A stretch of DNA of 64,000 nucleotides from Actinomycetota bacterium. GTDB taxonomy: Bacteria; Actinomycetota; Geothermincolia; Geothermincolales; RBG-13-55-18. How positions within the stretch are numbered: position 1 is the stretch's first letter; the number at the start of each line of letters is the position of its first letter. The notes under the pieces are model-generated. The model saw only the letters and a program-made list of their open reading frames with translations, was not told the DNA's origin and did not search any database. Of this stretch, positions 1 to 8,166 are shown one piece after another. The translations under genes and the position numbers were made by a program. Location: positions 81,173 through 145,172 of the forward strand of contig JACIXC010000001.1 of assembly GCA_014360655.1 (NCBI GenBank). Reading direction: 5' to 3'.

Positions 1-107
1 GCACGAGGCCGTCATGGCGATGATGATGAGAAGAAAGCGCCGCGAAACGCCCTCGTCCCTTCCCCTCTTTCCCCCGTACATGGCATCACATGGGATGATC
101 CGCCGTA

Positions 108-1415
<1,308 letters not shown>

Positions 1416-1521
1416 CTAGTGAGCGCCTTCCCGCAAGGATCGCGTGAACCCCGCAACGCCACGGGAAAACCACGCCGCCCGGGAGTCTTGCTCCCCTGCG
1501 CCTCACGGGAACGCCAGGATT

Positions 1522-1527
1522 ATTGTA
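1522..1527 (-). promoter_or_regulatory. Candidate -10 box upstream of eno
   Basis: The minus strand reads TACAAT here, about 140 nt upstream of the eno start and in the only AT-richer patch of the gap. No convincing -35 hexamer lies 16-18 nt upstream, so this is a weak call. Confidence 0.25.
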
Positions 1528-1554
1528 AACGAAACTTCCCGCAATCCCATAACC

Positions 1555-1573
1555 CGCCGGTCTTTCACCGGCG
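1555..1573 (-). terminator. Hairpin downstream of the SpoIID-like gene
   Basis: A perfect 7-bp GC-rich stem (CGCCGGT / ACCGGCG) with a 5-nt loop lies 24 nt after the stop codon of the gene ending at 1597. It is not followed by a clear U-tract, so it may be a weak or factor-assisted terminator. Confidence 0.35.
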
Positions 1574-1596
1574 ATACGGGGGCGCACCGTCCCTGC

Positions 1597-3888
1597 TCAA
1601 CTGCCCGTATAACCCTCGGCGAAGTACCAGGACCTGGAAGGAGAGTCCGTCCCCTGGGCGCAGCTGCCGCCGTCCCTGCCGCGGTAAAGGAAATACATGA
1701 CGCGTTCGGCCGCCAGCGGCCCCGAGGCTTCCACGCGCGTGGAGAACTCGGTCTGCGCCATGCCCGGGAGGGAGTCCACGAAGACGGTGAAACGGCTGCG
1801 GGGCTCGATGTTCACCACCAGCTGCCGCGTGCTCCCGTCGGGGAGCATGAAGGTCAGGCGGGCTTCCACGGCATAGCCGTTGGGGTTCACCAGCGGTATC
1901 CAGGTGTCGAAATCTTCGGCGGTGTAACCTTCGGCGAAGTACCAGTCCTTCCTGTACTCGCGTATGCCTATAGCGTCGTGCCCTCCTTTTCTGCCGCCGT
2001 ACGAGAAATACATGGCGCGCTCCGCCATCACCGGGCGGACGCTCTCCACCTGGGTGGAGAACTCCGTGTTCCCCATGCCCGGGAGCTCGTCCACGTGCAC
2101 GGTGGCGCGTCCGCGGGCCGGCACCACGACGTTCAGCTCCCGCGTGGTGCCGCTGGGGAGCATGAAGGTCAGCTTCGCCGGCGTATCGCCCTGCTCGGGA
2201 TTGGCGAGCACCAGCCAGGTGTCGAACTGTCCTCCCGTGTATCCCTCCGCGAAAAGCCACCTTGTCGCGGGCTCGGGTGCCCCCTCCGCCGCCGACCCGC
2301 CGGCCCTGTCACCGTAACCGAAGTACATGGCCCGCTCCGCCACCACCGGCCGGTCGCAAACCAGCTCCGCCGTGAACTCGCCGTCGCTCAGGCTCGGCTC
2401 CTGGTCCATCCAGATGGTCATGCGGGAGTTGGGGGCCAGGGTGTAATAGAGCTCGTCAACCTCGCCTTCCCTGCCGAGGAAGGAGGCCGTGAGGTGCGCC
2501 TCTGCGGGGTTGGGGTTCTGCACCGTGAAGAAGGTGTCGAAAGCGCCGGAGGTATACCCTTCGGCGAAATACCAGCTTGTGCTTGCCTCCTTCACCCCCA
2601 TGCAGGCATGGCCGCCTTTGCGCTCGCTGCCCAGGAAATTGAAGTACATGGCACGCTCGGCCACCACCTCCCTGTCGCTGGAGATCCTCACTGAGACCTC
2701 CTCGTTCTGCACCACGTCGTTCACGAAGACGGTGCGCCGGCTGTGCGCAGGCACCAGGCAGGAACCCTGCACCGTGCCGCCCCCCTTGAGCATGTAGGTG
2801 ATCTCGCAATGCGCGTCCTCTTCGCGCGGGTTCTGGATGCATATGTACTCGTCGAAGTTCTGCGAGGCCACGTAGAAGAAATGGGTCTTCAGCCCTACCA
2901 CGGAGGCGAACAGGGTGCCCGAGACCACCTTGCTTCCCCCGCTCCCGTTCACGCGGACCTGCTTCACCCGCCCCGAGGTCCAGCGGGAGAGGATCTCGAA
3001 GCCGTAGAGTTCTCCCACCGCCGTCTCGGCGCGGGAGTTGAGCCTCGCCTCCAGCTCGGCCCAGCTCAGGGTGACCTTCCAGTCATGGTTCTGGTCGGGC
3101 GCGCATGCGTCGTCGGGGACGGGCCGCAGGTACGGATACGAGGCGGGGTTCCCGCCCCAGGCCTCGTCCACGCCGGCCGTGTACCCCCCGCAGCAGGAGC
3201 TGTAGGCGGCCACTACGGGCTGGCCGTTGTAGGTGATGATCTCTCCCGCGGTGGCGTTCACCGCGGCCACCGTGTTGGGCCGCGTCGCGGGGTTTATCTG
3301 CTCGTTGAAGGCCTGGCAGCAGCTCCCGTAGGGGCAGATGTCGTAACCGTCGCCGGCGTGCTTTCCCCGGGCTATACAGGAGAGGACGTAGGTCCTCGCC
3401 GCCACCATGAGCACGCGCAGGCCCTGCTGCGGCCAGCTGTCGGGCTCCTCCTGCAGGCGGTAGAGGTATTCCCGCATGGTGTACTGGCGCACCACCCCGT
3501 CGCGGCAGAGTACCCTGATCACCCTGTCGTCGCTGTCGCGGGAGAAGGAGATTCCGGTGTAGTAGGTGCGGATGATCTGGTGGTATTCCTCCCCCCGCAG
3601 GGCACGGTAATAGACGCCCGCCATGCACAACCCCACCCCGTGCCCGTAGCCGTGGCCGATGAAGGTGACGCTTCCGCCGCGGGCCGAGGCGGTACGCGCC
3701 CCCGGGAAGGGCTGCAGTCCCAGGCAGAGGAGGATCACGGCGACCGTCAAGGCCAGCATGAAAAGGGGCTTGCGCCGGCCACGCGGCCCCCTTTCCGGGG
3801 TGACATGCATCCCTCCCGGTGCGGCATGCGCCCCTATCCTACTCGCCTCGATCCTTCTCCCCGTCCTCAACCTCATAAACATCCTCAT
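1597..3888 (-). CDS. Secreted SpoIID/LytB-domain protein with C-terminal WYFAEG repeats
   Basis: 763 residues. A hydrophobic segment at about residues 44-62 acts as signal peptide or anchor. The SpoIID/LytB features follow: a glycine/histidine motif GHGYGHGVG, then SWPQQGLRVLMVAARTYVLS, CPYGSCCQAF and SSCCGGYT. In classical SpoIID the GHGVGMSQ-like motif is C-terminal; here it comes first, so the domain is circularly permuted. SpoIID proteins are lytic transglycosylases acting on denuded peptidoglycan, so a cell-wall role is inferred. The C-terminal half holds four copies of a ~105-residue module ending in a (V)AERAMYF strand, and the protein stops just after a fifth WYFAEGYTG. The ATG at 3888 is chosen because GGAGG lies 4 nt upstream; the frame is open to 3996 without a better site. 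Confidence 0.85.
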   Translation of the reverse strand: MRMFMRLRTGRRIEASRIGAHAAPGGMHVTPERGPRGRRKPLFMLALTVAVILLCLGLQPFPGARTASARGGSVTFIGHGYGHGVGLCMAGVYYRALRGEEYHQIIRTYYTGISFSRDSDDRVIRVLCRDGVVRQYTMREYLYRLQEEPDSWPQQGLRVLMVAARTYVLSCIARGKHAGDGYDICPYGSCCQAFNEQINPATRPNTVAAVNATAGEIITYNGQPVVAAYSSCCGGYTAGVDEAWGGNPASYPYLRPVPDDACAPDQNHDWKVTLSWAELEARLNSRAETAVGELYGFEILSRWTSGRVKQVRVNGSGGSKVVSGTLFASVVGLKTHFFYVASQNFDEYICIQNPREEDAHCEITYMLKGGGTVQGSCLVPAHSRRTVFVNDVVQNEEVSVRISSDREVVAERAMYFNFLGSERKGGHACMGVKEASTSWYFAEGYTSGAFDTFFTVQNPNPAEAHLTASFLGREGEVDELYYTLAPNSRMTIWMDQEPSLSDGEFTAELVCDRPVVAERAMYFGYGDRAGGSAAEGAPEPATRWLFAEGYTGGQFDTWLVLANPEQGDTPAKLTFMLPSGTTRELNVVVPARGRATVHVDELPGMGNTEFSTQVESVRPVMAERAMYFSYGGRKGGHDAIGIREYRKDWYFAEGYTAEDFDTWIPLVNPNGYAVEARLTFMLPDGSTRQLVVNIEPRSRFTVFVDSLPGMAQTEFSTRVEASGPLAAERVMYFLYRGRDGGSCAQGTDSPSRSWYFAEGYTGS

Positions 3889-4480
3889 CTCACCTCCAGG
3901 AGCCCATCTCATCTCCCGGAGTCCATCACCCGGAAAGCGTCGCACTCTCTTTACGCCCATGCTCTCATGACTCTCATAAGGTACACAATATTCCATCAGA
4001 ATTATTCAATCGCTTAATATTAAAACAATAATATTATCTATCAACAATAATATAATTGCAACACAGGAAAATGGGCGCAAGAAGCGAGTCCGGTCCGTTT
4101 TCTCCACCTATCACCTTTTCTCCACCTTGTCCGTCATCCCCACCGCTTACATGGGGCTCAAAACCGGGCTTGGGGCGCGAAAGCCCCCCTCTTTCCCCTT
4201 TCGGTTTCGAGTCCTGCGGGTATGACGGGCCAGCCGCCCGCAATGTTGCATCCCGCGACACGCACGTCGCAACGACTTTGCACGAGGATGTCCCGGAAAC
4301 AGCGGCCCCGGGGCTTGCATGCGGCAAAACGAGGTAAATAAATGAGGGTGGTTAAGCGCATGGACGGTGATCGAAACAGATGGTGCGCTTACAGAAAGGA
4401 CGCCCCACGGAAAGCGCGCCCACGGCCGGATCCGTCGGGTGAACGCGAGCGCCCCCTCCTTCCGCCGTGACGGGTCTTCC
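3889..4480. other. Intergenic region with an AT-rich promoter zone
   Basis: 592 bp without a supportable gene. Positions 3965-4062 are strikingly AT-rich for this genome and hold the promoter candidate at 4033-4061. The rest (4063-4480) is GC-rich; its short frames in all phases show no recognisable protein. Confidence 0.6.
4033..4061 (-). promoter_or_regulatory. Sigma-70-type promoter for the SpoIID-like gene
   Basis: On the minus strand, TTGCAA (4056-4061) and GATAAT (4033-4038) are separated by exactly 17 nt inside an AT-rich stretch. The predicted start site lies about 140 nt upstream of the ATG at 3888. Confidence 0.55.
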
Positions 4481-4711
4481 TCAGCGGGACGACCTCTCCC
4501 CGGCCATCCACAATCCGACCAGGGTATCCTCGTCCCTGCGCTCCAGCAGGCCCTCATCCTCGAGGGCCCTCACAGCCTGCCGCACCATGTGGGTGGGGCG
4601 GCAGAGCAGCACCGCCAGCCTGCTCTCGCTCACCAAGAGGAAGGGGTTGGCGGAAAAGAAATCCCTCACCTCTTCCTTCACCAGGGTGACAAAGAACGGG
4701 TTCTCCACCAT
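4481..4711 (-). CDS. Small winged-helix DNA-binding protein
   Basis: 76 residues. The C-terminal two thirds read like a winged helix-turn-helix: a helix with the sequence SRLAVLLCRPTHMVRQAVRA (recognition helix), then LEDEGLLERRDEDTLVGLW, typical of the helix-wing junction in ArsR/MarR-like folds. No metal-binding cysteine pair or ligand domain is present. The frame is open to 4792, but the ATG at 4711 has GGAG 5 nt upstream and starts just before the recognisable domain. The gene is isolated, with about 500 bp of non-coding sequence on either side, so no operon partner suggests a regulon. The family assignment comes from pattern only. Confidence 0.6.
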   Translation of the reverse strand: MVENPFFVTLVKEEVRDFFSANPFLLVSESRLAVLLCRPTHMVRQAVRALEDEGLLERRDEDTLVGLWMAGERSSR

Positions 4712-5206
4712 CCTATCTCCGCATGTTCCATGTGATCCAAGCAAGCCCTCGGAAATCAGCACCACGGGGGAAACCGGCAAGACAACGTTCATGTCGGCAG
4801 GACGTTACTCTTGAAGCCCCTGTGTCGTGTCGCGCCGCTTGTCGCCCTCGCTACACAACAAGATCCATGGCGAAAAATATATCACCAGTCGCGGCGCTTG
4901 TCCATCATATTTCCCCAGCTCGCATGCCGGCTTCGCTACTTTCCCTCGACCTCGTTGGAGTATACCGCTCTCTCAACTGACATGAGCATCAGAAAACAGG
5001 TTGAACGCTTGAGAGATCACCCTTTCTTCGTCCAGGTTTGGCTTGCTTTGCCAGGATGATGGGGTGGCCTCTCGATCCTTTTCGATCCCGAAGCGCCTGC
5101 CGGAACGTCACGGCACCCCTGAACCCGGACAGCGATATGGAGATGCGTACCCCCGGGGCGGCATCTTCTACGCGCGGGACGAACGGCGCGGAAGCCATTC
5201 CGTGCT
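4712..5206. other. Intergenic region containing a dispersed repeat
   Basis: 495 bp between the winged-helix gene and the response regulator. It holds one copy of a repeat (5001-5120) that recurs at 62711-62830. No supportable gene is seen in the rest. Confidence 0.55.
5001..5120. repeat. Dispersed intergenic repeat, copy 1
   Basis: 120 bp that aligns end to end with 62711-62830 with only compensating single-base shifts. The best conserved core (5041-5070) matches the other copy at 28 of 30 positions. Both copies are intergenic and on the same strand. No open frame is conserved between them, which suggests a non-coding or mobile-derived element. Confidence 0.75.
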
Positions 5207-5875
5207 TCAGATGATACCCTGCTTGATGGCCTTGATGATGAGATGAGCGCGGTCCTCCACCTCCATCTTGCGGAAGACGTTTCGCAGGTGGGTTTTCACC
5301 GTGCTAAGGCTGATGTTGAGCTCGCGGGCGACCGCCTTGTTGCTGTATCCCTTGGCGACCAGCCTCAGCACCTCGTACTCCCTTCCCGTCAACGACATGC
5401 GGTCATCCCCGCCCTCTTCCGTCTCCCCCGGCAACCTGTCGCTGCGGTAGAAGGCGCTAAGCAGTTTCCCCGCAATGGCCTTGGAGACCAGGGGTACGCC
5501 CCGGGATGCGGACGTCACGGCCTCGAGGACCTGCTCCCTGCCGGAATCCTTCAAGAGGTAGCCGATGGCGCCCGCACGCAGCGCATCGGCCGCTATCTCC
5601 AGGTCATCGTAAACGGTCAGCATGACGCACTGGATGTGGGAGGTCCTGTGGTCGCTCTTGAGCCTGCGCACCACCTCCACGCCGCTGATGTCGGGGAGCT
5701 TGACGTCCACCAGCATCACCTGAGGCTGCACGTCGCTTGCCAGGCGCAGTGCCTCCTCCCCGCATTCCGCCTCCCCGACCAGCCGTATGCCGTCCTGCCC
5801 CTCCAGGAGACGGCGGATCCCCAGGCGAACGATCACCTGGTCGTCCACGACGGCCAAGCTTATCGCCTCTTCCAA
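5207..5875 (-). CDS. NarL/FixJ-family response regulator
   Basis: 222 residues. An N-terminal receiver domain (about 5-125) has the acidic pair D11/D12 and the phospho-acceptor D57 in LVDVKLPD. A C-terminal LuxR-type helix-turn-helix (about 155-215) contains LTGREYEVLRLVAKGYSNKA and STVKTHLRNVFRKM. It should be a phosphorylation-controlled transcription factor paired with the kinase immediately upstream. The TTG at 5875 is chosen because GGGAG lies 5 nt before it and the protein then has normal length; a GTG at 5890 overlapping the kinase stop is the alternative. Target genes cannot be deduced. Confidence 0.92.
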   Translation of the reverse strand: MEEAISLAVVDDQVIVRLGIRRLLEGQDGIRLVGEAECGEEALRLASDVQPQVMLVDVKLPDISGVEVVRRLKSDHRTSHIQCVMLTVYDDLEIAADALRAGAIGYLLKDSGREQVLEAVTSASRGVPLVSKAIAGKLLSAFYRSDRLPGETEEGGDDRMSLTGREYEVLRLVAKGYSNKAVARELNISLSTVKTHLRNVFRKMEVEDRAHLIIKAIKQGII

Positions 5876-5886
5876 AGCTACTCCCT

Positions 5887-6792
5887 TCACGCTTGCCTCA
5901 ACGGCATATCGAACACCAGCCGCGTCCCCATTCCCGGCGCCGTCTCGACATGGAATACGCCCTGGCTCAACTCCGCCCTCTCCATCATCCCCTTCAACCC
6001 CAGGCACTCCCCGGCGGCCATCCTCTCCCTTATCTCCTCCCAGCGGAAGCCGACCCCGTCATCCTCGACCCTCAACTCCACGTGACCGTCGCTCCCTCCC
6101 AGGGACAGCCGCACCGCCCCGGCATGCGCGTGGCGTGCCACGTTGGAAAGCGCCTCCTGCGCCACCCGGAAGAGGGTGGTTTCCGAATAGGGATCCAGTT
6201 TTTCGAAGCTTCCCCAGGCATGGAAAGAAGTCCGGACACCGTTTTCGACCCCGAAGCGTTCCAGGTAGGAGGAGAGCGAGTTGCTCAGCCCCAGGACTTC
6301 GAGCGAAGAAGGGCGCAGGTCGGAGACGATGCGCCGCAGGTCCCTCATGCCCTCGCGCGCCTTTTCCCTTATTTCCTCCACGCATTCTTCCGCCCCCGGC
6401 AGCCCGAGCGCCTCCCCCCGCAGCCCGTCCAGCCGGTAGATGATATCGAGGAAGTGGGGAGCAAGCCCGTCGTGCAACTCCCTGGACACGCGTATCCTCT
6501 CCTCCTCCTGCGCCGTGGAGACTCCCTGCGCCAGGCGTCTCAGGCGCTCGCTCTTCTCCTGAACCTCCCGCATGAGCTGGGCGTTGCGCAGGGAAACGGA
6601 CACCTGGGCGCTGAGGGCGACGACGTTGTCCAGCTCCTCCAGGCTGAAGGGGGTGCGGTCGAGTTTCCCTCCCAGCCACAAGATCCCCACCCTTTCCCCG
6701 CCCACCTCGAGGGGCACGGAGATGACCTCCCTGTGCCTGTTCCTCTTCCAGGTCGTCTCGCGTATCACGTCTCCATCGCGCACGCGCAGCAC
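5887..6792 (-). CDS. Histidine kinase, C-terminal catalytic part (separated by a frameshift)
   Basis: 301 residues covering the end of a GAF-like sensor region (about 1-75), a HisKA_3 dimerisation helix with phospho-acceptor H107 in RELHDGL, and a HATPase_c domain with N-box QEALSNVARHAHA, G1-box VEDDGVGF and G2 region GLKGMMERAE. It has no membrane segment of its own. Reading upstream in this frame through CPLSYVDFG reaches the G8 run at 6821-6828, where the frame of the membrane part meets it. Most likely this is the second half of one 722-residue kinase, not an independent gene. The GTG at 6792 is only the first start codon in the frame and has no good ribosome-binding site. Confidence 0.85.
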   Translation of the reverse strand: MLRVRDGDVIRETTWKRNRHREVISVPLEVGGERVGILWLGGKLDRTPFSLEELDNVVALSAQVSVSLRNAQLMREVQEKSERLRRLAQGVSTAQEEERIRVSRELHDGLAPHFLDIIYRLDGLRGEALGLPGAEECVEEIREKAREGMRDLRRIVSDLRPSSLEVLGLSNSLSSYLERFGVENGVRTSFHAWGSFEKLDPYSETTLFRVAQEALSNVARHAHAGAVRLSLGGSDGHVELRVEDDGVGFRWEEIRERMAAGECLGLKGMMERAELSQGVFHVETAPGMGTRLVFDMPLRQA

Positions 6793-6820
6793 GCCGAAGT
6801 CGACGTAGGATAAGGGGCAG

Positions 6821-8056
6821 CCCCCCCCGGATCACCGTCTTGCCCAATTTCCAGTAGCTGGTAAAGTTGCCGTTGCGCGTCTCCATGAAAAAGGAGTCTT
6901 TCCACTCCCATACCATGATCCCCTCCCGCGCATTCTCATGATAGCGCGTGGAAGCGTGACCGGGGTGCGAGGAGAGCCCCAGCACGCGGTAGAACCCGCG
7001 CCCTTCGCCGCCCATGAGGGCGCAGACGGTGAGCCCGATGGACTCCCTCACCACGCGCACGACTTCCCTGGAAAGTAATTCCAGGTCGCCGACCGTGCGT
7101 ATGGAGCGGCCCAGGTCCTGCAGGCATTTTCCCGCCCTGTCCTCGCTCTCGTACACGTAGCGCGAGACGAGGCCGCGCAGCCACGCCACCTCCACCGGGT
7201 AGGCCACGACCAGCGGCACCGCACAGGCGAGGAAGAGGAAAAAGGTGGTCCAACCGCGCGGCAGCCGCAGCCCGTAGGCGAAAAACGCGTAGAGCAGGCA
7301 GCACGCCGCCAGGTTGAAGACCAGGGCCGCGGCGTGGGCCATGGCCCCCTTGGCCGCCAGCCGAGAATCGAGGAAAAGCCCGTGGCGCATGATGCCGTAG
7401 GCGAGAAGGGCGACGGTGAGGATGCTCGCCTGGGGAGTGGTCACGCTGCCGCTCCAGCGCAGGTTCTGCACCAGGTTGGCCGCGAGCATGGGAAGCGGCG
7501 AGAGGGCGAGGAAGAGGAGGCCGCGTCGCGCGGGAGTGGAATCGCCGCGCATGCCTTCCCGGGCGAAGAGGAAGGACGAGAGGCCGATATAGGCGAAGCC
7601 CAGGGCGGTCAGGAACCAGAAGAACGGGGTGCGCTCCACCTCCATGCCGTGCAGGTTTTCCCAGGGGACGTAAGCCGTGTAGACCAGGTCGGTGGCGTAT
7701 AGAAAGACCAGCCCCAGGAGAAAGGGCGCGTAGATCGCCGCGACGGCCGCTGCCGCCCTCCGCGGGGTCGCAAGGACACGCCTGGTGCGCGGGAAGAAGA
7801 GCGCGAGGACCAGGAAGGTGGGGATCAGGGGGAGCTCTCCCAGGCCCTGGAACCTTGTCCAGAATATCTTCCCCTGCAGGGACGAGGCGGTCGCGGTCAT
7901 GGCGTCGCCGACGGCCCATAATGCCAGGCACACGGCCACCACGAGGAAGAGGGCGTTCGCAACCTGGCGTCGACCCCTGATAAAGACGTACAGGCCAATG
8001 GCCAGGCTGAGCAGTCCGGAAGCCGTGGTTATCGCCCTCGGTATATCGCCGCCCAT
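6821..8056 (-). pseudogene. Histidine kinase, N-terminal membrane-sensor part (frameshifted)
   Basis: This frame encodes about 412 sensible residues: eight or nine hydrophobic helices (residues 8 to ~285), as in 7TM/MASE-type sensor kinases, then the start of a GAF-like domain up to WKLGKTVIRGG. It then enters a run of eight G at 6821-6828 and continues in a nonsense arginine-rich frame to 6059. Removing one G joins it in frame to the catalytic half, giving 722 residues. Either the assembly carries a homopolymer error, or the gene is disrupted, or slippage restores the frame. The ATG at 8056 has no Shine-Dalgarno but sits 6 nt after a perfect TATAAT. Confidence 0.8.
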
Positions 8057-8062
8057 GGGAAG

Positions 8063-8068
8063 ATTATA
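8063..8068 (-). promoter_or_regulatory. Consensus -10 box giving a leaderless kinase mRNA
   Basis: The minus strand reads TATAAT, 6 nt before the A of the kinase ATG at 8056. Normal -10 to start-site spacing puts the first transcribed base at or next to the start codon. No ribosome-binding site is present and the -35 region is poor. Confidence 0.5.
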
Positions 8069-8166
8069 TCATCCGGCGCCTCCGTCCGGAGACGGACCCT
8101 TATCAGTGGCTTGCCATACCTTCTCCCGCTGCGTTCCCGAAGGCGAGCGGATCATGCAACCCGTTA

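Noticed and set aside
4206-4232. tRNA T-arm-like string (GGTTTCGAGTCC)
   Set aside because: It has one extra base, and no acceptor stem, D-arm or anticodon arm can be drawn around it.
4034-4327. 97-residue minus-strand frame in the AT-rich/GC-rich gap
   Set aside because: It runs through the promoter zone, has no ribosome site and shows no recognisable fold.
6815-6835. Programmed -1 frameshift in the kinase gene
   Set aside because: A G8 run could slip, but no stimulatory structure or family precedent is known to me; an indel or sequencing error is simpler, so it is kept only as an alternative.
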